Positions 12,313-25,994 of a stretch of 64,000 bases of DNA are shown one piece after another. The DNA comes from Auanema rhodensis (Eukaryota > Nematoda > Chromadorea > Rhabditida > Rhabditidae). Position 1 is the stretch's first letter. Every line of letters starts with the position of its first letter. The notes beneath the pieces were generated by a model that saw nothing but the letters and a program-made list of their open reading frames with translations, had not been told where the DNA came from and did no database searches. The translations under genes were made by a program, and so were the position numbers. The stretch is taken from NCBI GenBank assembly GCA_964057225.1, contig OZ059900.1, positions 17,003,638-17,067,637 on the forward strand, written 5' to 3'.

Positions 12313-15300
12313 AAATTTCGCTGTAAACAAGGTTTTGACTTACGATTTCATGTGTTCAAACTCATGCAATGTCAATGAAACCTAGCTCAAAATTGTTCGT
12401 ACAACGTCTAGTTCCACTTTCACGACAAAAAAACAGGGGTTAGAAAATTAAGGAAATTAGCATATTCTGAGGGCACGCCCCTTATGGCTAATATTGATTA
12501 AATCGATTTTTGTTCATATGAGTCGTCAAATGCAACGAATTTCAGCGTGTCACATACTAAAATGAAGCATTTTACATGCTGAACGCTAGAAAAATACAAA
12601 AACACAGTATTTCCCATGAGAAATATTTTATTATGCTGGAAAACCAGTTTTTGGAAATTTCGCTGTAAACAAGGTTTTGACTTACGATTTCATGTGTTCA
12701 AACTCATGCAATGTCAATGAAACCTAGCTCAAAATTGTTCCTACAACGTCTAGTTCCACTTTCACGACAAAAAAACAGGGGTTAGAAAATTAAGGAAATT
12801 AGCATATTCTGAGAGCACGCCCTTTATGGCTAATATTGATTAAATCGATTTTTGTTCATATGAGTCGTCAAATGCAACGAATTTCAGCGTGTTACATACT
12901 AAAATGAAGCATTTTACATGCTGAACACTAGAAAAATACAAAAACATAGTATTTCCCATGAGAAATATTTTATTATGCTGGAAAACCAGTTTTTGGAAAT
13001 TTCGCTGTAAACAAGGTTTTGACTTACGATTTCATGTGTTCAAACTCATGCAATGTCAATGAAACCTAGCTCAAAATTGTTCCTACAACGTCTAGTTCCA
13101 CTTTCACGACAAAAAAACAGGGGTTAGAAAATTAAGGAAATTAGCATATTCTGAGGGCACGCCCTTTATGGCTAATATTGATTAAATCGATTTTTGTTCA
13201 TATGAGTCGTCAAATGCAACGAATTTCAGCGTGTTACATACTAAAATGAAGCATTTTACATGCTGAACACTAGAAAAATACAAAAACACAGTATTTCCCA
13301 TGAGAAATATTTTATTATGCTGGAAAACCAGTTTTTGGAAATTTCGCTGTAAACAAGGTTTTGACTTACGATTTCATGTGTTCAAACTCATGCAATGTCA
13401 ATGAAACCTAGCTCAAAATTGTTCGTACAACGTCTAGTTCCACTTTCACGACAAAAAAACAGGGGTTAGAAAATTAAGGAAATTAGCATATTCTGAGGGC
13501 ACGCCCCTTATGGCTAATATTGATTAAATCGATTTTTGTTCATATGAGTCGTCAAATGCAACGAATTTCAGCGTGTCACATACTAAAATGAAGCATTTTA
13601 CATGCTGAACGCTAGAAAAATACAAAAACACAGTATTTCCCATGAGAAATATTTTATTATGCTGGAAAACCAGTTTTTGGAAATTTCGCTGTAAACAAGG
13701 TTTTGACTTACGATTTCATGTGTTCAAACTCATGCAATGTCAATGAAACCTAGCTCAAAATTGTTCCTACAACGTCTAGTTCCACTTTCACGACAAAAAA
13801 ACAGGGGTTAGAAAATTAAGGAAATTAGCATATTCTGAGGGCACGCCCTTTATGGCTAATATTGATTAAATCGATTTTTGTTCATATGAGTCGTCAAATG
13901 CAACGAATTTCAGCGTGTTACATACTAAAATGAAGCATTTTACATGCTGAACGCTAGAAAAATACAAAAACACAGTATTTCCCATGAGAAATATTTTATT
14001 ATGCTAGAAAACCAGTTTTTGGAAATTTCGCTGTAAACAAGGTTTTGACTTACGATTTCATGTGTTCAAACTCATGCAATGTCAATGAAACCTAGCTCAA
14101 AATTGTTCCTACAACGTCTAGTTCCACTTTCACGACAAAAAAACAGGGGTTAGAAAATTAAGGAAATTAGCATATTCTGAGGGCACGCCCCTTATGGCTA
14201 ATATTGATTAAATCGATTTTTGTTCATATGAGTCGTCAAATGCAACGAATTTCAGCGTGTTACATACTAAAATGAAGCATTTTACATGCTGAACACTAGA
14301 AAAATACAAAAACACAGTATTTCCCATGAGAAATATTTTATTATGCTGGAAAACCAGTTTTTGGAAATTTCGCTGTAAACAAGGTTTTGACTTACGATTT
14401 CATGTGTTCAAACTCATGCAATGTCAATGAAACCTAGCTCAAAATTGTTCGTACAACGTCTAGTTCCACTTTCACGACAAAAAAACAGGGGTTAGAAAAT
14501 TAAGGAAATTAGCATATTCTGAGGGCACGCCCCTTATGGCTAATATTGATTAAATCGATTTTTGTTCATATGAGTCGTCAAATGCAACGAATTTCAGCGT
14601 GTCACATACTAAAATGAAGCATTTTACATGCTGAACGCTAGAAAAATACAAAAACACAGTATTTCCCATGAGAAATATTTTATTATGCTGGAAAACCAGT
14701 TTTTGGAAATTTCGCTGTAAACAAGGTTTTGACTTACGATTTCATGTGTTCAAACTCATGCAATGTCAATGAAACCTAGCTCAAAATTGTTCCTACAACG
14801 TCTAGTTCCACTTTCACGACAAAAAAACAGGGGTTAGAAAATTAAGGAAATTAGCATATTCTGAGAGCACGCCCTTTATGGCTAATATTGATTAAATCGA
14901 TTTTTGTTCATATGAGTCGTCAAATGCAACGAATTTCAGCGTGTTACATACTAAAATGAAGCATTTTACATGCTGAACACTAGAAAAATACAAAAACATA
15001 GTATTTCCCATGAGAAATATTTTATTATGCTGGAAAACCAGTTTTTGGAAATTTCGCTGTAAACAAGGTTTTGACTTACGATTTCATGTGTTCAAACTCA
15101 TGCAATGTCAATGAAACCTAGCTCAAAATTGTTCCTACAACGTCTAGTTCCACTTTCACGACAAAAAAACAGGGGTTAGAAAATTAAGGAAATTAGCATA
15201 TTCTGAGGGCACGCCCTTTATGGCTAATATTGATTAAATCGATTTTTGTTCATATGAGTCGTCAAATGCAACGAATTTCAGCGTGTTACATACTAAAATG

Positions 15301-15390
15301 AAGCATTTCACATGCTGAACACTAGAAAAATACAAAAACACAGTATTTCCCATGAGAAATATTTTATTATGCTGGAAAACCAGTTTTTGG
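12313..15390 (+). repeat. 6-monomer repeat p q a p r C/C, then p q h (2052-bp period)
   Basis: Monomers from 12313 read p, q, a, p, r, then a copy with 87C and 169C. From 14365 the order starts again with p, q, and then a copy with 261C. This is one full and one partial unit of a 6-monomer HOR. The r copy at 13681-14022 carries a private G to A at 14006 that breaks the 324-335 stem. Confidence 0.7.
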
Positions 15391-15732
15391 AAATTTCGCT
15401 GTAAACAAGGTTTTGACTTACGATTTCATGTGTTCAAACTCATGCAATGTCAATGAAACCTAGCTCAAAATTGTTCGTACAACGTCTGGTTCCACTTTCA
15501 CGACAAAAAAACAGGGGTTAGAAAATTAAGGAAATTAGCATATTCTGAGGGCACGCCCCTTATGGCTAATATTGATTAAATCGATTTTTGTTCATATGAG
15601 TCGTCAAATGCAACGAATTTCAGCGTGTTACATACTAAAATGAAGCATTTTACATGCTGAACACTAGAAAAATACAAAAACACAGTATTTCCCATGAGAA
15701 ATATTTTATTATGCTGGAAAACCAGTTTTTGG

Positions 15733-16418
15733 AAATTTCGCTGTAAACAAGGTTTTGACTTACGATTTCATGTGTTCAAACTCATGCAATGTCAATGAAA
15801 CCTAACTCAAAATTGTTCGTACAACGTCTAGTTCCACTTTCACGACAAAAAAACAGGGGTTAGAAAATTAAGGAAATTAGCATATTCTGAGGGCACGCCC
15901 CCTTATGGCTAATATTGATTAAATCGATTTTTGTTCATATGAGTCGTCAAATGCAACGAATTTCAGCGTGTTACATACTAAAATGAAGCATTTTACATGC
16001 TGAACACTAGAAAAATACAAAAACACAGTATTTCCCATGAGAAATATTTTATTATGCTGGAAAACCAGTTTTTGAAAATTTCGCTGTAAACAAGGTTTTG
16101 ACTTACGATTTCATGTTTTCAAACTCATGCAATGTCAATGAAACCTAGCTCAAAATTGTTCGTACAACGTCTAGTTCCACTTTCACGACAAAAAAACAGG
16201 GGTTAGAAAATTAAGGAAATTAGCATATTCTGAGGGCACGCCCCCTTATGGCTAATATTGATTAAATCGATTTTTGTTCATATGAGTCGTCAAATGCAAC
16301 GAATTTCAGCGTGTTACATACTAAAATGAAGCATTTTACATGCTGAACACTAGAAAAATACAAAAACACAGTATTTCCCATGAGAAATATTTTATTATGC
16401 TGGAAAACCAGTTTTTGG
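15733..16418 (+). repeat. Two adjacent 343-bp monomers with an extra C
   Basis: Both monomers have five C where others have four or three, at 15898-15902 and 16241-16245, inside the GC-rich inverted repeat. They are neighbours and share the insertion, yet each has its own extra changes: 15805 G to A in the first, 16117 G to T in the second. The insertion was therefore probably copied by a 1-monomer duplication and followed by divergence. Confidence 0.9.
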
Positions 16419-17786
16419 AAATTTCGCTGTAAACAAGGTTTTGACTTACGATTTCATGTGTTCAAACTCATGCAATGTCAATGAAACCTAGCTCAAAATT
16501 GTTCGTACAACGTCTAGTTCCACTTTCACGACAAAAAAACAGGGGTTAGAAAATTAAGGAAATTAGCATATTCTGAGGGCACGCCCTTTATGGCTAATAT
16601 TGATTAAATCGATTTTTGTTCATATGAGTCGTCAAATGCAACGAATTTCAGCGTGTTACATACTAAAATGAAGCATTTTACATGCTGAACACTAGAAAAA
16701 TACAAAAACACAGTATTTCCCATGAGAAATATTTTATTATGCTGGAAAACCAGTTTTTGAAAATTTCGCTGTAAACAAGGTTTTGACTTACGATTTCATG
16801 TGTTCAAACTCATGCAATGTCAATGAAACCTAGCTCAAATTTGTTCCTACAACGTCTAGTTCCACTTTCACGACAAAAAAACAGGGGTTAGAAAATTAAG
16901 GAAATTAGCATATTCTGAGGGCACGCCCCTTATGGCTAATATTGATTAAATCGATTTTTGTTCATATGAGTCGTCAAATGCAACGAATTTCAGCGTGTTA
17001 CATACTAAAATGAAGCATTTTACATGCTGAACACTAGAAAAATACAAAAACACAGTATTTCCCATGAGAAATATTTTATTATGCTGGAAAACCAGTTTTT
17101 GGAAATTTCGCTGTAAACAAGGTTTTGACTTACGATTTCATGTGTTCAAACTCATGCAATGTCAATGAAACCTAGCTCAAAATTGTTCCTACAACGTCTA
17201 GTTCCACTTTCACGACAAAAAAACAGGGGTTAGAAAATTAAGGAAATTAGCATATTCTGAGGGCACGCCCTTTATGGCTAATATTGATTAAATCGATTTT
17301 TGTTCATATGAGTCGTCAAATGCAACGAATTTCAGCGTGTTACATACTAAAATGAAGCATTTCACATGCTGAACACTAGAAAAATACAAAAACACAGTAT
17401 TTCCCATGAGAAATATTTTATTATGCTGGAAAACCAGTTTTTGGAAATTTCGCTGTAAACAAGGTTTTGACTTACGATTTCATGTGTTCAAACTCATGCA
17501 ATGTCAATGAAACCTAGCTCAAAATTGTTCGTACAACGTCTAGTTCCACTTTCACGACTAAAAAACAGGGGTTAGAAAATTAAGGAAATTAGCATATTCT
17601 GAGGGCACGCCCCTTATGGCTAATATTGATTAAATCGATTTTTGTTCATATGAGTCGTCAAATGCAACGAATTTCAGCGTGTTACATACTAAAATGAAGC
17701 ATTTTACATGCTGAACACTAGAAAAATACAAAAACACAGTATTTCCCATGAGAAATATTTTATTATGCTGGAAAACCAGTTTTTGG

Positions 17787-19496
17787 AAATTTCGCTGTAA
17801 ACAAGGTTTTGACTTACGATTTCATGTGTTCAAACTCATGCAATGTCAATGAAACCCAGCTCAAAATTGTTCGTACAACGTCTAGTTCCACTTTCACGAC
17901 AAAAAAACAGGGGTTAGAAAATTAAGGAAATTAGCATATTCTGAGGGCACGCCCCTTATGGCTAATATTGATTAAATCGATTTTTGTTCATAGGAGTCGT
18001 CAAATGCAACGAATTTCAGCGTGTTACATACTAAAATGAAGCATTTTACATGCTGAACACTAGAAAAATACAAAAACACAGTATTTCCCATGAGAAATAT
18101 TTTATTATGCTGGAAAACCAGTTTTTGGAAATTTCGCTGTAAACAAGGTTTTGACTTACGATTTCATGTGTTCAAACTCATGCAATGTCAATGAAACCTA
18201 GCTCAAAATTGTTCGTACAACGTCTAGTTCCACTTTCACGACAAAAAAACAGGGGTTAGAAAATTAAGGAAATTAGCATATTCTGAGGGCACGCCCCTTA
18301 TGGCTAATATTGATTAAATCGATTTTTGTTCATATGAGTCGTCAAATGCAACGAATTTCAGCGTGTTACATACTAAAATGAAGCATTTTACATGCTGAAC
18401 ACTAGAAAAATACAAAAACACAGTATTTCCCATGAGAAATATTTTATTATGCTGGAAAACCAGTTTTTGGAAATTTCGCTGTAAACAAGGTTTTGACTTA
18501 CGATTTCATGTGTTCAAACTCATGCAATGTCAATGAAACCCAGCTCAAAATTGTTCGTACAACGTCTAGTTCCACTTTCACGACAAAAAAACAGGGGTTA
18601 GAAAATTAAGGAAATTAGCATATTCTGAGGGCACGCCCCTTATGGCTAATATTGATTAAATCGATTTTTGTTCATATGAGTCGTCAAATGCAACGAATTT
18701 CAGCGTGTTACATACTAAAATGAAGCATTTTACATGCTGAACACTAGAAAAATACAAAAACACAGTATTTCCCATGAGAAATATTTTATTATGCTGGAAA
18801 ACCAGTTTTTGGAAATTTCGCTGTAAACAAGGTTTTGACTTACGATTTCATGTGTTCAAACTCATGCAATGTCAATGAAACCTAGCTCAAAATTGTTCGT
18901 ACAACGTCTAGTTCCACTTTCACGACAAAAAAACAGGGGTTAGAAAATTAAGGAAATTAGCATATTCTGAGGGCACGCCCCTTATGGCTAATATTGATTA
19001 AATCGATTTTTGTTCATATGAGTCGTCAAATGCAACGAATTTCAGCGTGTTACATACTAAAATGAAGCATTTTACATGCTGAACACTAGAAAAATACAAA
19101 AACACAGTATTTCCCATGAGAAATATTTTATTATGCTGGAAAACCAGTTTTTGGAAATTTCGCTGTAAACAAGGTTTTGACTTACGATTTCATGTGTTCA
19201 AACTCATGCAATGTCAATGAAACCCAGCTCAAAATTGTTCGTACAACGTCTAGTTCCACTTTCACGACAAAAAAACAGGGGTTAGAAAATTAAGGAAATT
19301 AGCATATTCTGAGGGCACGCCCCTTATGGCTAATATTGATTAAATCGATTTTTGTTCATATGAGTCGTCAAATGCAACGAATTTCAGCGTGTTACATACT
19401 AAAATGAAGCATTTTACATGCTGAACACTAGAAAAATACAAAAACACAGTATTTCCCATGAGAAATATTTTATTATGCTGGAAAACCAGTTTTTGG
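17787..19496 (+). repeat. e-j dimer ladder (684-bp period)
   Basis: Five monomers read e j e j e, where e has CCCAGC at 70-75 and j has CCTAGC. Apart from a private T to G at 17993 the copies look the same, so this is a young 2-monomer amplification. Confidence 0.75.
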
Positions 19497-19838
19497 AAAT
19501 TTCGCTGTAAACAAGGTTTTGACTTACGATTTCATGTGTTCAAACTCATGCAATGTCAATAAAACCTAGCTCAAAATTGTTCGTACAACGTCTAGTTCCA
19601 CTTTCACGACAAAAAAACAGGGGTTAGAAAATTAAGGAAATTAGCATATTCTGAGGGCACGCCCCTTATGGCTAATATTGATTAAATCGATTTTTGTTCA
19701 TATGAGTCGTCAAATGCAACGAATTTCAGCGTGTTACATACTAAAATGAAGCATTTTACATGCTGAACACTAGAAAAATACAAAAACACAGTATTTCCCA
19801 TGAGAAATATTTTATTATGCTGGAAAACCAGTTTTTGA

Positions 19839-22800
19839 AAATTTCGCTGTAAACAAGGTTTTGACTTACGATTTCATGTGTTCAAACTCATGCAATGTCA
19901 ATGAAACCTAGCTCAAAATTGTTCCTACAACGTCTAGTTCCACTTTCACGACAAAAAAACAGGGGTTAGAAAATTAAGGAAATTAGCATATTCTGAGGGC
20001 ACGCCCTTTATGGCTAATATTGATTAAATCGATTTTTGTTCATATGAGTCGTCAAATGCAACGAATTTCAGCGTGTTACATACTAAAATGAAGCATTTTA
20101 CATGCTGAACACTAGAAAAATACAAAAACACAGTATTTCCCATGAGAAATATTTTATTATGCTGGAAAACCAGTTTTTGAAAATTTCGCTGTAAACAAGG
20201 TTTTGACTTACGATTTCATGTGTTCAAACTCATGCAATGTCAATGAAACCTAGCTCAAAATTGTTCCTACAACGTCTAGTTCCACTTTCACGACAAAAAA
20301 ACAGGGGTTAGAAAATTAAGGAAATTAGCATATTCTGAGGGCACGCCCCTTATGGCTAATATTGATTAAATCGATTTTTGTTCATATGAGTCGTCAAATG
20401 CAACGAATTTCAGCGTGTTACATACTAAAATGAAGCATTTTACATGCTGAACACTAGAAAAATACAAAAACACAGTATTTCCCATGAGAAATATTTTATT
20501 ATGCTGGAAAACCAGTTTTTGAAAATTTCGCTGTAAACAAGGTTTTGACTTACGATTTCATGTGTTCAAACTCATGCAATGTCAATGAAACCTAGCTCAA
20601 AATTGTTCCTACAACGTCTAGTTCCACTTTCACGACAAAAAAACAGGGGTTAGAAAATTAAGGAAATTAGCATATTCTGAGGGCACGCCCTTTATGGCTA
20701 ATATTGATTAAATCGATTTTTGTTCATATGAGTCGTCAAATGCAACGAATTTCAGCGTGTTACATACTAAAATGAAGCATTTTACATGCTGAACACTAGA
20801 AAAATACAAAAACACAGTATTTCCCATGAGAAATATTTTATTATGCTGGAAAACCAGTTTTTGAAAATTTCGCTGTAAACAAGGTTTTGACTTACGATTT
20901 CATGTGTTCAAACTCATGCAATGTCAATGAAACCTAGCTCAAAATTGTTCCTACAACGTCTAGTTCCACTTTCACGACAAAAAAACAGGGGTTAGAAAAT
21001 TAAGGAAATTAGCATATTCTGAGGGCACGCCCCTTATGGCTAATATTGATTAAATCGATTTTTGTTCATATGAGTCGTCAAATGCAACGAATTTCAGCGT
21101 GTTACATACTAAAATGAAGCATTTTACATGCTGAACACTAGAAAAATACAAAAACACAGTATTTCCCATGAGAAATATTTTATTATGCTGGAAAACCAGT
21201 TTTTGGAAATTTCGCTGTAAACAAGGTTTTGACTTACGATTTCATGTGTTCAAACTCATGCAATGTCAATGAAACCTAGCTCAAAATTGTTCCTACAACG
21301 TCTAGTTCCACTTTCACGACAAAAAAACAGGGGTTAGAAAATTAAGGAAATTAGCATATTCTGAGGGCACGCCCTTTATGGCTAATATTGATTAAATCGA
21401 TTTTTGTTCATATGAGTCGTCAAATGCAACGAATTTCAGCGTGTTACATACTAAAATGAAGCATTTCACATGCTGAACACTAGAAAAATACAAAAACACA
21501 GTATTTCCCATGAGAAATATTTTATTATGCTGGAAAACCAGTTTTTGGAAATTTCGCTGTAAACAAGGTTTTGACTTACGATTTCATGTGTTCAAACTCA
21601 TGCAATGTCAATGAAACCTAGCTCAAAATTGTTCGTACAACGTCTAGTTCCACTTTCACGACAAAAAAACAGGGGTTAGAAAATTAAGGAAATTAGCATA
21701 TTCTGAGGGCACGCCCCTTATGGCTAATATTGATTAAATCGATTTTTGTTCATATGAGTCGTCAAATGCAACGAATTTCAGCGTGTTACATACTAAAATG
21801 AAGCATTTTACATGCTGAACACTAGAAAAATACAAAAACACAGTAATACCCATGAGAAATATTTTATTATGCTGGAAAACCAGTTTTTGGAAATTTCGCT
21901 GTAAACAAGGTTTTGACTTACGATTTCATGTGTTCAAACTCATGCAATGTCAATGAAACCTAGCTCAAAATTGTTAATACAATGTCTAGTTCCACTTTCA
22001 CGACAAAAAAACAGGGGTTAGAAAATTAAGGAAATTAGCATATTCTGAGGGCACGCCCCTTATGGCTAATATTGATTTAATCGATTTTTGTTCATATGAG
22101 TCGTCAAATGCAACGAATTTCAGCGTGTTACATACTAAAATGAAGCATTTTACATGCTGAACACTAGAAAAATACAAAAACACAGTATTTCCCATGAGAA
22201 ATATTTTATTATGCTGGAAAACCAGTTTTTGGAAATTTCGCTGTAAACAAGGTTTTGACTTACGATTTCATGTGTTCAAACTCATGCAATGTCAATGAAA
22301 CCCAGCTCAAAATTGTTCGTACAACGTCTAGTTCCACTTTCACGACAAAAAAACAGGGGTTAGAAAATTAAGGAAATTAGCATATTCTGAGGGCACGCCC
22401 CTTATGGCTAATATTGATTAAATCGATTTTTGTTCATATGAGTCGTCAAATGCAACGAATTTCAGCGTGTTACATACTAAAATGAAGCATTTTACATGCT
22501 GAACACTAGAAAAATACAAAAACACAGTATTTCCCATGAGAAATATTTTATTATGCTGGAAAACCAGTTTTTGGAAATTTCGCTGTAAACAAGATTTTGA
22601 CTTACGATTTCATGTGTTCAAACTCATGCAATGTCAATGAAACCTAGCTCAAAATTGTTCGTACAACCTCTAGTTCCACTTTCACGACAAAAAAACAGGG
22701 GTTGGAAAAGTAAGGAAATTAGCATATTCTGAGGGCACGCCCCTTATGGCTAATATTGATTAAATCGATTTTTGTTCATATGAGTCGTCAAATGCAACGA

Positions 22801-25800
22801 ATTTCAGCGTGTTACATACTAAAATGAAGCATTTTACATGCTGAACACTAGAAAAATACAAAAACACAGTATTTCCCATGAGAAATATTTTATTATGCTG
22901 GAAAACCAGTTTTTGGAAATTTCGCTGTAAACAAGATTTTGACTTACGATTTCATGTGTTCAAACTCATGCAATGTCAATGAAACCTAGCTCAAAATTGT
23001 TCCTACAACGTCTAGTTCCACTTTCACGACAAAAAAACAGGGGTTAGAAAATTAAGGAAATTAGCATATTCTGAGGGCACGCCCTTTATGGCTAATATTG
23101 ATTAAATCGATTTTTGTTCATATGAGTCGTCAAATGCAACGAATTTCAGCGTGTTACATACTAAAATGAAGCATTTTACATGCTGAACACTAGAAAAATA
23201 CAAAAACACAGTATTTCCCATGAGAAATATTTTATTATGCTGGAAAACCAGTTTTTGAAAATTTCGCTGTAAACAAGGTTTTGACTTACGATTTCATGTG
23301 TTCAAACTCATGCAATGTCAATGAAACCTAGCTCAAAATTGTTCCTACAACGTCTAGTTCCACTTTCACGACAAAAAAACAGGGGTTAGAAAATTAAGGA
23401 AATTAGCATATTCTGAGGGCACGCCCCTTATGGCTAATATTGATTAAATCGATTTTTGTTCATATGAGTCGTCAAATGCAACGAATTTCAGCGTGTTACA
23501 TACTAAAATGAAGCATTTTACATGCTGAACACTAGAAAAATACAAAAACACAGTATTTCCCATGAGAAATATTTTATTATGCTGGAAAACCAGTTTTTGA
23601 AAATTTCGCTGTAAACAAGGTTTTGACTTACGATTTCATGTGTTCAAACTCATGCAATGTCAATGAAACCTAGCTCAAAATTGTTCCTACAACGTCTAGT
23701 TCCACTTTCACGACAAAAAAACAGGGGTTAGAAAATTAAGGAAATTAGCATATTCTGAGGGCACGCCCTTTATGGCTAATATTGATTAAATCGATTTTTG
23801 TTCATATGAGTCGTCAAATGCAACGAATTTCAGCGTGTTACATACTAAAATGAAGCATTTTACATGCTGAACACTAGAAAAATACAAAAACACAGTATTT
23901 CCCATGAGAAATATTTTATTATGCTGGAAAACCAGTTTTTGAAAATTTCGCTGTAAACAAGGTTTTGACTTACGATTTCATGTGTTCAAACTCATGCAAT
24001 GTCAATGAAACCTAGCTCAAAATTGTTCCTACAACGTCTAGTTCCACTTTCACGACAAAAAAACAGGGGTTAGAAAATTAAGGAAATTAGCATATTCTGA
24101 GGGCACGCCCCTTATGGCTAATATTGATTAAATCGATTTTTGTTCATATGAGTCGTCAAATGCAACGAATTTCAGCGTGTTACATACTAAAATGAAGCAT
24201 TTTACATGCTGAACACTAGAAAAATACAAAAACACAGTATTTCCCATGAGAAATATTTTATTATGCTGGAAAACCAGTTTTTGGAAATTTCGCTGTAAAC
24301 AAGGTTTTGACTTACGATTTCATGTGTTCAAACTCATGCAATGTCAATGAAACCTAGCTCAAAATTGTTCCTACAACGTCTAGTTCCACTTTCACGACAA
24401 AAAAACAGGGGTTAGAAAATTAAGGAAATTAGCATATTCTGAGGGCACGCCCTTTATGGCTAATATTGATTAAATCGATTTTTGTTCATATGAGTCGTCA
24501 AATGCAACGAATTTCAGCGTGTTACATACTAAAATGAAGCATTTCACATGCTGAACACTAGAAAAATACAAAAACACAGTATTTCCCATGAGAAATATTT
24601 TATTATGCTGGAAAACCAGTTTTTGGAAATTTCGCTGTAAACAAGGTTTTGACTTACGATTTCATGTGTTCAAACTCATGCAATGTCAATGAAACCTAGC
24701 TCAAAATTGTTCGTACAACGTCTAGTTCCACTTTCACGACAAAAAAACAGGGGTTAGAAAATTAAGGAAATTAGCATATTCTGAGGGCACGCCCCTTATG
24801 GCTAATATTGATTAAATCGATTTTTGTTCATATGAGTCGTCAAATGCAACGAATTTCAGCGTGTTACATACTAAAATGAAGCATTTTACATGCTGAACAC
24901 TAGAAAAATACAAAAACACAGTAATACCCATGAGAAATATTTTATTATGCTGGAAAACCAGTTTTTGGAAATTTCGCTGTAAACAAGGTTTTGACTTACG
25001 ATTTCATGTGTTCAAACTCATGCAATGTCAATGAAACCTAGCTCAAAATTGTTCGTACAACGTCTAGTTCCACTTTCACGACAAAAAAACAGGGGTTAGA
25101 AAATTAAGGAAATTAGCATATTCTGAGGGCACGCCCCTTATGGCTAATATTGATTAAATCGATTTTTGTTCATATGAGTCGTCAAATGCAACGAATTTCA
25201 GCGTGTTACATACTAAAATGAAGCATTTTACATGCTGAACACTAGAAAAATACAAAAACACAGTAATACCCATGAGAAATATTTTATTATGCTGGAAAAC
25301 CAGTTTTTGGAAATTTCGCTGTAAACAAGGTTTTGACTTACGATTTCATGTGTTCAAACTCATGCAATGTCAATGAAACCTAGCTCAAAATTGTTAATAC
25401 AATGTCTAGTTCCACTTTCACGACAAAAAAACAGGGGTTAGAAAATTAAGGAAATTAGCATATTCTGAGGGCACGCCCCTTATGGCTAATATTGATTAAA
25501 TCGATTTTTGTTCATATGAGTCGTCAAATGCAACGAATTTCAGCGTGTTACATACTAAAATAAAGCATTTTACATGCTGAACACTAGAAAAATACAAAAA
25601 CACAGTATTTCCCATGAGAAATATTTTATTATGCTGGAAAACCAGTTTTTGGAAATTTCGCTGTAAACAAGGTTTTGACTTACGATTTCATGTGTTCAAA
25701 CTCATGCAATGTCAATGAAACCCAGCTCAAAATTGTTCGTACAACGTCTAGTTCCACTTTCACGACAAAAAAACAGGGGTTAGAAAATTAAGGAAATTAG

Positions 25801-25994
25801 CATATTCTGAGGGCACGCCCCTTATGGCTAATATTGATTAAATCGATTTTTGTTCATATGAGTCGTCAAATGCAACGAATTTCAGCGTGTTACATACTAA
25901 AATGAAGCATTTTACATGCTGAACACTAGAAAAATACAAAAACACAGTATTTCCCATGAGAAATATTTTATTATGCTGGAAAACCAGTTTTTGG
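19839..25994 (+). repeat. 9-monomer tandem duplication (3078-bp period)
   Basis: The eight monomers 19839-22574 read 342A copies with 169 T, C, T, then C/C, h, c, d, e. The same order runs from 22917 to 25994 with one extra c copy (24969-25310). The start-to-start distance is 3078 bp, nine monomers. The copy between the two runs (22575-22916) is an f-like monomer with private changes at 22668 and 22704. The right half passes into the 21-monomer HOR domain, so this duplication links domains III and IV. Confidence 0.8.
21891..22232 (+). repeat. d-type monomer with A-to-T at 22078 that opens a spurious reading frame
   Basis: This copy differs from other d monomers by T at 22078 (monomer position 188). 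On the minus strand this turns a TAA stop into AAA and leaves 65 codons open at 21998-22195. The same frame is closed in all other copies, there is no homology I recognise, and the sequence is plainly satellite, so it is not a gene. Confidence 0.9.

Larger units (their letters stand above)
5473..15390 (+). repeat. Array domain II (monomers 17-45): p/q/r family
   Basis: Twenty-nine monomers dominated by p (239C with 273G), r (87C, 169T, 273G) and q (160A, 169T, 293T) copies. None has the 19A, 71C, 86-87AA, 252T or AATA variants that mark the flanking domains. The edge with domain I is sharp, at the first 239C monomer. Three copies also carry 276G (5473-5814, 7525-7866 and 7867-8208). The order suggests 6- to 7-monomer periods, less regular than the 21-monomer HOR further right. 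There is no gene in this stretch. Confidence 0.85.
15391..24626 (+). repeat. Array domain III (monomers 46-72): mixed region with length variants
   Basis: Twenty-seven monomers with more private substitutions than elsewhere: 15488, 15805, 16117, 16840, 17559, 17993, 19561, 22668 and 22078, among others. It holds the only two +1-bp monomers, an e/j dimer ladder, a run of 342A copies in which position 169 alternates T and C, and a 9-monomer duplication. The concentration of private changes suggests that the left part, 15391-18128, has been homogenised less recently. There is no gene in this stretch. Confidence 0.8.

Noticed and set aside
21998-22195. A 65-codon open reading frame on the minus strand
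   Set aside because: It lies wholly inside one satellite monomer and exists only because T at 22078 changes a TAA stop to AAA. The same frame is closed in all other copies, and no recognisable domain, ribosome-binding site or promoter is present.
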